Assembly: GCA_003665935.1 (NCBI GenBank)
Contig: QPLR01000002.1
Span: forward strand, 682,001 to 746,000
Source of the DNA: Halobellus sp. Atlit-31R
GTDB taxonomy: Archaea; Halobacteriota; Halobacteria; Halobacteriales; Haloferacaceae
Reading direction: 5' to 3'
DNA: 64,000 nt
The notes beneath the pieces were generated by a model. The model was not told the DNA's origin and searched no databases. It was given only the letters and a program-made list of their open reading frames with translations. The position numbers and the translations under genes are program-made. Within the stretch, counting starts at the first letter, position 1. The number at the start of each line of letters is the position of its first letter. Positions 52,976 through 61,745 of this stretch are shown one piece after another.

Positions 52976-54151
52976 ATGGACGGATCAAACGATGCGGCGC
53001 GCAGCGGAACGCGACGTCGCTTCCTCCGCGCGGCAGCCGCGGCGGGCGTAGTCGGGATCGCCGGCTGCAACACGCCGGGGAGCGAGACGACCGAGACCGA
53101 GACAGAATCCGGGGATGGCGGTGAGGAGACGCCCGAGCAGATCGGGTCGGGGCGCTCGCCGTTCGGCGACCGCGACCTCTCGGCCGGCGTTTCGATGGCC
53201 GAAATGCCCGACCTCGAAGGCGAACTGACGCTGTACTCCGGTCGCGGCGAAGCGCTCGTCGGCGAGCTGATCAGTTTCATCGAAGACCAGTACCCGGACT
53301 TCACGGTGCGGCCGCTGTACAACTCTGCGGCGGAACTGGTCAACCAGATCGCCACGGAGGGGCAGAACAGCCCCGCCGACGTCTTCTACTCGGTCAACGC
53401 CGGGGCGCTCGGCGCGCTCGCGGACCGCGATCGGACCCAGGCGCTCCCACAGGAGGTCTTGGAGTTCGTCCCGTCGAGCTTCCACGATCCCGACGGCTCG
53501 TGGATCGGCACCTCCGGCCGTGCGCGCTCGGTCCCGTACAATACGAACACGCTCTCGGCGTCGGACGTCCCGACGAGTATCATGGCCTTCCCCGAGACGT
53601 CGGCGTTCCAAGACCAGCTCGGATGGGCGCCGACCTACTCCTCGTTCCAGGCGTTCGTGACGGCGATGCGTATCCTCGAAGGCGAGGAGGCGACGCGGGA
53701 GTGGCTCACCGGAATGCAGGAGCTCGGCGTGAGCCAGTACGCCGACGAGTTCCAGATCGCGCGCGCGGTCGCCGACGGCGAGATCGCCGCCGGACTGACG
53801 AACCACTACTACATCCAGCGCGTGATCGCCCGCCGCGGCACCGGCACGCCGCTGGGGACCGCCTTCACCCAGAACGACGCGGGCGCGGTGTTCAACGTCG
53901 CTGGCGCGGCCGTCCTCGACACGGCGGAGGATGCCACGCTCGCCTCGAACTTCGTCAGACACCTCCTCTCGGCGGAGGCACAGGACTACTTCGCGCGAAC
54001 GACCTTCGAGTACCCGCTCGTCCCCGAGATCGAGCCGATCGGGCGGCTGCCGTCGATCGACGAGTTGAACCCGCCGGAGGATATAGATCTCTCTCAGTTG
54101 TCGGATCTCGAAGGCACGATCGACCTCCTTCGGGACACCGGCGTCCTGTAA
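52976..54151 (+). CDS. Iron(III) ABC transporter substrate-binding lipoprotein
   Basis: 391 aa. Tat signal GTRRRFLRAAAAAGVVGIAG with lipobox Cys31, then a Thr/Glu/Ser-rich linker; anchored outside the membrane. The mature part is a class 1/FbpA-like binding protein (LTLYSGRGEALVGELISFIE, AELVNQIATEGQNSPADVFY, GTSGRARSVPYNTN), with tyrosines (NHYYIQRVI) of the kind that ligand Fe3+. Expected to capture ferric iron for the permease encoded 18 bases downstream. Preceded by the metal-responsive operator. Confidence 0.92.
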   Translation: MDGSNDAARSGTRRRFLRAAAAAGVVGIAGCNTPGSETTETETESGDGGEETPEQIGSGRSPFGDRDLSAGVSMAEMPDLEGELTLYSGRGEALVGELISFIEDQYPDFTVRPLYNSAAELVNQIATEGQNSPADVFYSVNAGALGALADRDRTQALPQEVLEFVPSSFHDPDGSWIGTSGRARSVPYNTNTLSASDVPTSIMAFPETSAFQDQLGWAPTYSSFQAFVTAMRILEGEEATREWLTGMQELGVSQYADEFQIARAVADGEIAAGLTNHYYIQRVIARRGTGTPLGTAFTQNDAGAVFNVAGAAVLDTAEDATLASNFVRHLLSAEAQDYFARTTFEYPLVPEIEPIGRLPSIDELNPPEDIDLSQLSDLEGTIDLLRDTGVL

Positions 54152-54169
54152 GGAGCCGCGAGACCCACG

Positions 54170-55774
54170 ATGGCCACAGAGCACCGGACGGACACGGAAG
54201 ACGACGCCGACGAGGAGACGCGACTGCCGCTCGGCATCTCGGTCGCGGCGGCCGCGGTGTCCGCGGCGGTCATCCTCCCGGTGCTGTGGCTCGTCAAGAC
54301 CGGACTCGAAGTCGGGTACGCGGAAGCCGTCGCCCTCCTCACCCGCCCGACGACGCTCGAAGTCTTCGTCAACACCGCTGTCCTCGTCACGCTGACGACC
54401 GCGGCCTGCGTCCTGATCGGCGTCCCGCTGGCGTATCTGACCGTCCGGACGGACCTCCCGTTCAGTCGCTTCTGGACGATCGTCGTCTCGCTGCCGCTCG
54501 TCATCCCGAGTTACGTCGGCGCGTTCGCGTTCGTCTCCGCGTTCGGCCCCCGCGGCAGTTTTCAACGGCTGCTCGAACCGCTCGGCGTCGAGCAGATCCC
54601 GGAGATCTACGGCCTCCAGGGCTCGATCCTGATCCTCACGCTGTACACCTACCCCTACGTCTACATCACCGCTCGGGCGTCGCTGAAGTCGATGGACACG
54701 ACGCTCATCGACGCCGCGCGGACGCTCGAACACGATCGCTGGGAGACGTTCAAGCGCGTGACGCTGCCGCAGATCCGGCCGGCCGTCGCCGCCGGGGCGC
54801 TGCTCTCGGGGCTGTACGTCCTCGCCGACTTCGGCACGCCCTCGATCATGCGTTACGACGTGTTCACGCGCGTCATCTTCGTCGAGTTCGGCACGTTCGG
54901 TCGCGACACCGCGACGCTGCTGTCGCTGCAACTGGTGGCGGTGACGCTCTTCATTCTCTGGCTCGAGGCGCGGGTCCGCGGTGAGGAACGGACGACTGCG
55001 GGCGGTCGCTCGCGCGGCCGCGTCTCGCTCGGGAAGTGGCGGTATCCGGCCACCGGGTTCGCGGCGCTGATCGCCGGCTTGGCGCTCGTCGTCCCGATCG
55101 TCATTCTACTGTCGTGGCTCGGAACCGCCTCGGCGTCGGTGAATCAGTCGCTGGCGTTCCAGTGGTCGTACGTCACCAACTCCGTCGTCGTCGCGGCCGC
55201 GGCCGCGGCCGTCGCTATCGTCGCCGGGCTCCCGGTGGCGTTCCTCTCGGCGCGCTACGACGGGATCCTGCCCGCGGCGTTCGAACGAGTCAGCTACATC
55301 GGCTACGCCGTGCCGGGCGTCGTGCTCGGCTTGGCGCTCGTCTACTTCGGGAGTGCGTACGCGACGCCGATCTACCAGACGCTGTATCTGCTCGTCTTCG
55401 CGTACGTGATCCGGTTCCTCCCGCAGTCCGTCGGATCGCTCCGCGCGTCGTTTCTCTCCGTCGATCCGGCGCTGCCGGAGGCCGCACGGACGCTCGGCCG
55501 GACCCCGGCCAGCGCGTTCCGGTACGTCACGCTCCCGCTCGTGGCGCCGGGGCTGTTCGGGGGCGCGGCGCTCGTCTTCCTGACGACGATGAAGGAACTT
55601 CCGGCGACGCTGCTTCTGCGACCGTCGGGTTTTACCACGCTCGTCACACATATCTGGACTGCGTATGAATCGGGGTACTTCGGAGAGGCAGCGGTTCCGG
55701 CACTGGTCCTGCTCGTCGTCTCGGGGCTCTCGATGCTCGTGATTCTCAGACAGGAGGGATACGATGTCAAATAG
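54170..55774 (+). CDS. Iron(III) ABC transporter permease (FbpB type)
   Basis: 534 aa, two fused permease modules with about 12 membrane helices. Two EAA-type loops, DAARTLEHDRWETFKRVTLP and EAARTLGRTPASAFRYVTLP, face the ATPase. Module 2 begins near residue 295 after a Arg/Ser-rich cytoplasmic linker (GEERTTAGGRSRGR). Translocates ferric iron across the membrane. Overlaps the ATPase gene by 11 bases (ATGTCAAATAG). Confidence 0.92.
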   Translation: MATEHRTDTEDDADEETRLPLGISVAAAAVSAAVILPVLWLVKTGLEVGYAEAVALLTRPTTLEVFVNTAVLVTLTTAACVLIGVPLAYLTVRTDLPFSRFWTIVVSLPLVIPSYVGAFAFVSAFGPRGSFQRLLEPLGVEQIPEIYGLQGSILILTLYTYPYVYITARASLKSMDTTLIDAARTLEHDRWETFKRVTLPQIRPAVAAGALLSGLYVLADFGTPSIMRYDVFTRVIFVEFGTFGRDTATLLSLQLVAVTLFILWLEARVRGEERTTAGGRSRGRVSLGKWRYPATGFAALIAGLALVVPIVILLSWLGTASASVNQSLAFQWSYVTNSVVVAAAAAAVAIVAGLPVAFLSARYDGILPAAFERVSYIGYAVPGVVLGLALVYFGSAYATPIYQTLYLLVFAYVIRFLPQSVGSLRASFLSVDPALPEAARTLGRTPASAFRYVTLPLVAPGLFGGAALVFLTTMKELPATLLLRPSGFTTLVTHIWTAYESGYFGEAAVPALVLLVVSGLSMLVILRQEGYDVK

Positions 55775-56960
55775 CACACATACGGCGGTTGAGTCGAACG
55801 TCGAGTACCGCACCGAAACGGCCGGCGACAGTCGGTCGGAGCCGGACGCCAGCAGCGGAACCGGCGCTGTCGTGCTCGAACTGGACGACCTGCGGAAGTC
55901 CTACGGCAGCGAGCCCGTCGTCGAGGGGTTGTCGCTGTCGGTTCGGGAGGGCGAGATCCTGACGCTTCTGGGGCCGTCCGGCTGCGGCAAGACGACGACG
56001 CTCCGCGTGATCGCCGGCCTCGAACGGCCGGACGGCGGCGTCGTCCGGCTGAACGGGCGGTCCGTGTCGGGGTCGACCTTCGTCCCGCCCGAGGAGCGCG
56101 GCGTCGGCGTCGTCTTCCAAGAGTTCGCGCTCTTCCCGCATCTCACGGCCCGCGAGAACGTCGCGTTCGGGCTGAAAGATCGCCCACAGGACGAGATCGA
56201 CCGACGCGTCGACGAACTGCTCGAACTGGTCGATCTGGCCGGTCAAGGCGGTAGCTACCCCGATCAGCTCTCGGGCGGCCAACAGCAGCGCGTCGCCCTC
56301 GCGCGGTCGCTGGCCCCCGAACCGGAGATTCTGCTTCTCGACGAGCCCTTCTCGAACCTCGACGTCGACCTCCGCGTCGAGATGCGCGAGGAGGTCCGGC
56401 AGATCATCAAGGAAGCCGGCGTGACGGCCATCTCGGTCACGCACGATCAGGAAGAGGCGCTGTCGATCTCCGACCGCGTCGCCGTGATGAACGACGGACA
56501 GATCGAACAGGTCGGCGACCCCGAGGGCGTCTTCCAGCACCCCGAGTCCCGCTTCGTGGCCGCTTTCCTCGGCTACGCGAGCTTCATTCCGGGCTACGTC
56601 TCCGGCGACGTCGTCGAGACCGATCTGGGGACCGTCGCGCGCGAACAGATCCACGGGCTCGCGCCCGAGTACAATCGCACGCGCGTGGACCTGCTCGTCC
56701 GCCCCGACGACGTCAGCGTTCGCCCTCCCACGGACGCGAGCGCCGAGACCTGCGGCAGCGTCGTCGCCCGCCGGTATCTCGGCCCGACGTTCCTCTACGA
56801 GGTCGAACTCGACACCGGTGAGTCGGTTCAGTGTATGCACAACCACGACGAGAACGTCCCCGACTCGGGGCCGGTCGGCCTCGAACTCGACGCGGACCAC
56901 GAACTGGCGTGGTTCCCGCGCGAGCAGCGCCCGGAAGACGACTCCCGCTACGGCGAGTGA
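55764..56960 (+). CDS. Iron(III) ABC transporter ATP-binding protein
   Basis: 398 aa, ATG inside the permease gene. Acidic N-terminus of about 35 residues, Walker A GPSGCGKTT, Q-loop VFQEFALFPHLT, signature LSGGQQQRVALARSL, Walker B LLLDEPFSNLD, H-loop SVTHDQEEAL. A C-terminal TOBE/MalK-like domain (SRFVAAFLGYASFIPGYVSG, RPDDVSVRPP) occupies about 270-390. It energises ferric iron uptake. Standard FbpC length plus the acidic N-terminus. Confidence 0.93.
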   Translation: MSNSTHTAVESNVEYRTETAGDSRSEPDASSGTGAVVLELDDLRKSYGSEPVVEGLSLSVREGEILTLLGPSGCGKTTTLRVIAGLERPDGGVVRLNGRSVSGSTFVPPEERGVGVVFQEFALFPHLTARENVAFGLKDRPQDEIDRRVDELLELVDLAGQGGSYPDQLSGGQQQRVALARSLAPEPEILLLDEPFSNLDVDLRVEMREEVRQIIKEAGVTAISVTHDQEEALSISDRVAVMNDGQIEQVGDPEGVFQHPESRFVAAFLGYASFIPGYVSGDVVETDLGTVAREQIHGLAPEYNRTRVDLLVRPDDVSVRPPTDASAETCGSVVARRYLGPTFLYEVELDTGESVQCMHNHDENVPDSGPVGLELDADHELAWFPREQRPEDDSRYGE

Positions 56961-56963
56961 GTC

Positions 56964-59180
56964 GTGTCCCGGCGACGCCACCTCCGAGCTGTCGGGCGCG
57001 ACGTCGCCGACCGGCTCGCCGTCGGCGCACGTGACCGCCCCGAGCGGGTCGTCGCCGCAGTGCTCGCCGTCGCCGTCGGCGCGCTCGTCTACGTGCTCGC
57101 GATCGATCTCTTTCCGTACCACTCCGTCAACGACGACGAGGGCGTCTACCTCTATCAGGCGGCGATGCTGCTCGACGGACAGCTGTTTCTCAGGCCCGGC
57201 GCGATCCCGTGGGACGCCGTCCGGCCGTGGTTCTTCGTCGTCGACGGCACCGGCGAGGGCGTCCGGATGTACAGCAAGTACTCGCCGGTCGCGCCGGCGA
57301 TCTTCGCCGTCGGGCGACTCCTCGGGGACTGGAACCTCGCGCTCGGCCTCGTCGCGGCCGGGACCGCGGCCGGCGTCTACGTGCTCGGGGCGGCGGCCTT
57401 CGACCGGCGCGTCGGCCTGCTCGCGGTCCCGGTGCTGGCCGGCTCGCCGCTGTTTCTGCTCACCTCGTCGACGTTTCTCTCGTACGCGCCGACGACACTT
57501 CTGAACGTCGCGTTCGCCGTCGCGTACGTCAGAGCGGCCCGGACCGGGAGTCGGCGGTGGGGTGCGGCGGCGGGCACGGCGATCGGACTGGCGTTCTTCG
57601 CGCGGCCGTACACGGCTGTCCTCTTCGCGCTGCCGTTCATCGGCCACACGCTCGTCTCGCTCGGCGTCTCGTGGCGGCGGTCCGGCTGGGAGAGGCAGTT
57701 CCGCGGCGTCCTCACCCGCGCGCTCGCCGTCGCGCTCCCTGGCACGGCGTTCGTCGGGCTCACGCTCGCTTACAACGCGGTCGTCACCGGCGACCCGTTC
57801 GTCTTCCCGTACGCGGCCTTCGCTCCCGAGGACGGGGTCGGCTTCGGCGTCCGCGAGATCCTCAACTACGAGCGGAACTACACGCCCGCGCTGGCGGCCG
57901 AGACGACCGTGACGGTCACCGAGTACTTCTTCACCGAGTGGGTCACCGCCGGCCGGATCGGAACCGCGCTCGCGGCGGTCGGTGTCGGTGCCGCAGCGTG
58001 GACGCGGCGGGGCTTGCTCGGCGCGTTGGCGGGGCGTTCGCGGTCGACGGACGGGGGCGCGCCGACGCGGCGATTCGACCCCGCGGCAGGGATGCGCGAC
58101 GGGGAGGTCGCCGTCGTTCTCGTCGGCGTGCTGCCCGCCGTCTTCCTCGGCGAGGCGTACTTCTGGGGGACGCACAACGGACTCCGGAACGGCCTCATCG
58201 ACCTCTTGGGACCGTTCTACCACTTCGACGCGCTCGTTCCGGTGGCGGTCTTCGCCGCCGCGGGCGTCGCGTTCGTCGTTCGCGGGGCGGCGTCGGTGCT
58301 CCGAGCGCGGACGACGCGCCGCCGCGCCCGGCTCGCGATCCTGCTCGCGCTCGTCGTCGCCGCGCCGGTCGTCGCCTCGGCGGAGCGGTCGGTCGTCGAG
58401 GACCCGTTCGCGGCGAACGCCCAGCGCACCGCGAGCCTCGAACAGACGTACGAGCCGTTCGAGGGGCGCACTTTCGACGACGCGCTCGTGTTCACGCCCG
58501 ACCCCTACGGCGACTGGCAGGCGCACCCCTTCCAGTATCTCCGGTACGGCTCCGGCTACGGCGGCGACGTCGTCTACGCGACCGACGGCAGCCCCGACCG
58601 CGACCTCGCCGTGCTCGCGGCGACGAACCGGACTCCGTACCGGTTCACTTACCGCGGTGACTGGACCGGGGCGGCGAGGCCCGTGAACTCCGAACTCCGG
58701 CAACTGCGCGTCTTCACCGGCGAGTCGGTTGCGGCCCGGACGACGGTCGGGATCCCGGCGTCAGCGACGAGTGCGAGCGTCCGCATCGAGACGCCCGAGG
58801 GATACGCGCGATATGCGGTCCCGGACGCCGCGCGGACCGACGAGACGGTCACCGTCGAGTGGACCATCGGCCCCGAGACGGCCCGCGCGGACAACCTCCG
58901 ATTCGAGGGCGGCTCCCGCTTCCTGGACGTCCCGCTCGATGCGGGAAGCGGCGAGGTCGACTTGGTGGTGACGCTCGTCGGCGTCGGCGGGTCGAGCATC
59001 ACCTACCGGCAGGAGGCGACGGTGGCGGCGACCGACGCGGGCGTCCGCGTCGTCTGGCCGCCCGAGACCCGCGTCTGTCGGCTGACCACCGAGTGCGGAC
59101 GCGAGAGGACCTGGGTCGGCCCCGGCGGCGACTACGTCGACGGCGTGTCGGTCGCGACGGACGCGACACTCGCGGCTTGA
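56964..59180 (+). CDS. GT-C-like membrane glycosyltransferase of unknown function
   Basis: 738 aa, GTG start only 3 bases after the ATPase stop. A first helix (VVAAVLAVAVGALVYVLAID) precedes an extracytoplasmic loop with NDDEGVYLYQAAMLLDGQLF, the Asp/Glu pair typical of PMT/ArnT-type GT-C enzymes. Eight to ten further helices reach residue ~470, followed by a roughly 260-residue exported beta-rich domain. Probably transfers a sugar or lipid-linked glycan outside the membrane. Donor and acceptor unknown. Position implies co-transcription with the iron transporter. Confidence 0.75.
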   Translation: MSRRRHLRAVGRDVADRLAVGARDRPERVVAAVLAVAVGALVYVLAIDLFPYHSVNDDEGVYLYQAAMLLDGQLFLRPGAIPWDAVRPWFFVVDGTGEGVRMYSKYSPVAPAIFAVGRLLGDWNLALGLVAAGTAAGVYVLGAAAFDRRVGLLAVPVLAGSPLFLLTSSTFLSYAPTTLLNVAFAVAYVRAARTGSRRWGAAAGTAIGLAFFARPYTAVLFALPFIGHTLVSLGVSWRRSGWERQFRGVLTRALAVALPGTAFVGLTLAYNAVVTGDPFVFPYAAFAPEDGVGFGVREILNYERNYTPALAAETTVTVTEYFFTEWVTAGRIGTALAAVGVGAAAWTRRGLLGALAGRSRSTDGGAPTRRFDPAAGMRDGEVAVVLVGVLPAVFLGEAYFWGTHNGLRNGLIDLLGPFYHFDALVPVAVFAAAGVAFVVRGAASVLRARTTRRRARLAILLALVVAAPVVASAERSVVEDPFAANAQRTASLEQTYEPFEGRTFDDALVFTPDPYGDWQAHPFQYLRYGSGYGGDVVYATDGSPDRDLAVLAATNRTPYRFTYRGDWTGAARPVNSELRQLRVFTGESVAARTTVGIPASATSASVRIETPEGYARYAVPDAARTDETVTVEWTIGPETARADNLRFEGGSRFLDVPLDAGSGEVDLVVTLVGVGGSSITYRQEATVAATDAGVRVVWPPETRVCRLTTECGRERTWVGPGGDYVDGVSVATDATLAA

Positions 59181-59225
59181 GACGGGGAGACGCGCGAGAA
59201 CGAAGCCGAGGGTGGGTGGCCGGCT

Positions 59226-59477
59226 TCAGAGCGGGCCGCTGAAACTGATCTGTAGGAGTCCGTTCCGGACCGCGTACTGGAGGCGCTCGTCGAGCGGCAT
59301 CTCCGTCCAGTCCTCGGGGCGCTCCCCTTCGGGCACCTCGTCGAGCCGGTCGACGAGCGATTCGTGGAGGAAGCGCCCGTTGCGACCGCAGTCCGGACAG
59401 GTCAGGATGATGAGTCGAACCCGGTAGGGACGGTCCTCCACGCGTCCGCAGTGGGGGCAGATGTACGAGTCGATCAC
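59226..59477 (-). CDS. Zinc-ribbon protein of unknown function
   Basis: 83 aa from a GTG at 59477 (MIDSYICPHCGRVEDRPYR), chosen because it gives a compact zinc-ribbon N-terminus. Two CxxC pairs, CPHC and CPDC 19 residues apart, bind one zinc. The rest, FLHESLVDRLDEVPEGERPE and the LLQISFSGPL end, is acidic. Small regulatory-like zinc-ribbon proteins are common in haloarchaea. It converges on the GT-C gene. Confidence 0.75.
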   Translation of the reverse strand: MIDSYICPHCGRVEDRPYRVRLIILTCPDCGRNGRFLHESLVDRLDEVPEGERPEDWTEMPLDERLQYAVRNGLLQISFSGPL

Positions 59478-59553
59478 TACGAGTCGGTAAGAGCCGAGGT
59501 GACTCGTATCTGTGGGTTCTCGACCGGGGCCCGTCGGCCGCACAGTCGGCGTC

Positions 59554-61599
59554 TCACAGGGCCCGGAAGACAGCCACGTCGTCCACTCGCAGCCCCTCCG
59601 CGGTCGCCAGCGACTCTCCGGAGACGCGGTCGGTCGGGTCGACCGCGTGGTCGTCGAGCGTCACCGTCGCGGGCTCGTCGCCGAAGTTCAGGACGCAGAC
59701 GTAGGTGTCGTCGCGTTCGCGAGCGAAGGCGACTGCACGATCGGTGTCGCTCTCGTAGTCGATCCGGTCGAGCGTGCCGTCGTAGCCGAGTGCGGGGAGC
59801 TCCGCGCGGAGATCCAGCAGGCGTTCGTAGTGTTCGAAGAGCTCCTCGCGGGCGTGCTCCCACGCGAGCGCGTCGCGACGGCCGCGCTGTCCCAGCTCCT
59901 GGCCGCCGTAGAGCATCGGGACGCCGGGGAGCGTGACGAGCGCGCCGGCAGCCGCCATCGCGGCGTCGTCGCCGCACTCGACGACGTACCGCGCCTCGTC
60001 GTGGTTCTCGATGTAGAGCATGAAGGCCGCGTGCGGCGGGAAGCCGACGCCGGCGCGCTGGTCTACGGCGTCCAGAATCGCCTCCGCGGGGGCGTCGCCG
60101 CGGCCCACCTGTCGCAGCGAGAAGTACAGCGTGGTGTCGAAGTGCATATCGAACATCCCGTCGTGGAAGTCCGGGACGTACGGGATCGTCTCGTCGAGGA
60201 GCAGAAACTCCGGATCGCGGGCCTTGACCCGGTCGCGGAGTTCCTGCCAGAACGTGTCGGGGACGGCCCACGCCATATCACACCGGAAGCCGTCGGCGAT
60301 CTCGAACCACGTGTCGACTGCGTCGAGGAGGTGGCGTCGGACGGCCAGGTTCGCGAAGTTCCAGTTGGCGATGTACTCCCAGTCGAAGTAGGTCTCGGGC
60401 TCGCCGTCCTCCCGCCAGTCGTACCAGTCGTAGTACTCGGAGTCGGGGTTGCGGTAGGCGTCCTGAAAGAACGGGTGCGCCCGCGCGGAGTGGTTCAACA
60501 CGAGGTCGAAGAGCACCTTCATCCCGCGGTCGTGGGCGGCGGCGACGAACCGCTCGTAGTCCTCGCGGTCGCCGAGGTCCGCGGCGATACTGAAGAAGTC
60601 CGTGATGTTGTAGCCGTGCGGCGCGTGATCGTTCTCGAGCACCGGCGTGAGCCACAGGCAGTCGACGCCGAGGTCCGCGAGGTAGTCGAGACGCTCCGTG
60701 AGCGCGTCGAAGACCGTCTCGTCGTCGCCTCCCCCGCCGTCGGTGAAGCCCCTGACGTAGACCTCATAGAGCGTGACGTCTTTCGCCCACTCCGGTGGGT
60801 CGTTCGTCCGGACGACCTCGAAGGCCGCCTCGTCGGTCCCCGTCGGTTCGGCTGCCGAATCGTCCGACGACCGGCCGGCGGCGTCGGCACCGGCGGAGAC
60901 GGTGAGGCCGCGTCCCTCGCCGCCGTCCGGAACGGCCTCGCGAGTGAACTCGATCGTGTCGGGGACGCTGTAGGCCTCTGCGACCGCGACGCCGTGGATC
61001 CGGACGCGGTCGCTGACCGCCGCCGTGGGGATCCGGAACTCCCAGCCGTCCGTCTCGATCTGGCCCTCGTCGACGTCGTCGCGGTCGTCGACGAGGAACT
61101 CGACGGTCATCTCGTCGCGATCGACGTCGCTGTCGGGATGTGGCTGCGGGTCGGCGCGAACCACGAGTTCGTTCCCTTCGACGGAACCCCTGAGCTGGAT
61201 CCGCGGTCGACCACCGCCACCGCCGCCGGATCGAGCCCCCGATCCCGATCCGGAGACGCCGCCGCTCTCTCCGGGGCGTCGCCCCGATCCGCTCTGGAAG
61301 CCGCTCCAACCGCTCATACCGCTGGCACCGCTTGCGCGACCGACTGGGGCGAGCTCGCCCGGGAACGCGCGGATCGTGAGTCTGTGGGTCCCGTTCGGTG
61401 CGTCCAGTTCGAGCTGGAACGTTCCAGCCGCGTCGGGGACGAATTCGACGACCGGCTCGTCGCCGGGGAGTTCGACTGTGCTCGCCGCCGGTGCGCTCCG
61501 AACGCGCCAGGTGTACGTCGCCTCCGGGTCGGGGTCCCGCGGGGCAAGCTGGACGGACTCCCCGACTGCGACGAATCGAGGGGGGCCTGGGTGCTGCAT
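59554..61599 (-). CDS. Alpha-amylase family glycoside hydrolase (GH13)
   Basis: 681 aa from the ATG at 61599. N-terminal beta domain (residues 1-85), a 45-residue Gly/Ser linker (about 87-131), a second beta domain (132-220), then the (beta/alpha)8 barrel. Region I FDLVLNH ends at His370, nucleophile Asp441 in GFRCDMAW, acid/base Glu470 in FLLLDETIPY, third Asp534 in YIENHDEAR. C-terminal beta domain ends with the protein. No signal peptide, so the enzyme is probably intracellular and acts on maltodextrin or cyclodextrin. Divergent from the glucoamylase. Confidence 0.92.
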   Translation of the reverse strand: MQHPGPPRFVAVGESVQLAPRDPDPEATYTWRVRSAPAASTVELPGDEPVVEFVPDAAGTFQLELDAPNGTHRLTIRAFPGELAPVGRASGASGMSGWSGFQSGSGRRPGESGGVSGSGSGARSGGGGGGRPRIQLRGSVEGNELVVRADPQPHPDSDVDRDEMTVEFLVDDRDDVDEGQIETDGWEFRIPTAAVSDRVRIHGVAVAEAYSVPDTIEFTREAVPDGGEGRGLTVSAGADAAGRSSDDSAAEPTGTDEAAFEVVRTNDPPEWAKDVTLYEVYVRGFTDGGGGDDETVFDALTERLDYLADLGVDCLWLTPVLENDHAPHGYNITDFFSIAADLGDREDYERFVAAAHDRGMKVLFDLVLNHSARAHPFFQDAYRNPDSEYYDWYDWREDGEPETYFDWEYIANWNFANLAVRRHLLDAVDTWFEIADGFRCDMAWAVPDTFWQELRDRVKARDPEFLLLDETIPYVPDFHDGMFDMHFDTTLYFSLRQVGRGDAPAEAILDAVDQRAGVGFPPHAAFMLYIENHDEARYVVECGDDAAMAAAGALVTLPGVPMLYGGQELGQRGRRDALAWEHAREELFEHYERLLDLRAELPALGYDGTLDRIDYESDTDRAVAFARERDDTYVCVLNFGDEPATVTLDDHAVDPTDRVSGESLATAEGLRVDDVAVFRAL

Positions 61600-61711
61600 A
61601 CTGGTGTCAACGGCACGTCGGGACTTTGTCTTTGCCCTGCGCTGCGTCGCAGTCGATCGCGCCGTGGTCACCGGTCGCCCCGAGTAGTCACAGAACCGAA
61701 AGATTCCAGCT

Positions 61712-61719
61712 AATACTTA
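61712..61719 (+). promoter_or_regulatory. TATA-like box of the glucoamylase gene
   Basis: The sequence aatactta lies 27-34 bases before the ATG at 61746; leaderless transcript likely. The 146-base gap is shared with the divergent amylase gene. Confidence 0.55.
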
Positions 61720-61745
61720 TGTGACGGGCACACTGGTGCGTGTGT

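Noticed and set aside
55767-58703. A 978-codon open frame on the minus strand
   Set aside because: It is antisense to the well-supported ATPase and GT-C genes. Its product is an Arg/Glu/Asp-rich shadow with no domain; high GC content keeps such frames open.
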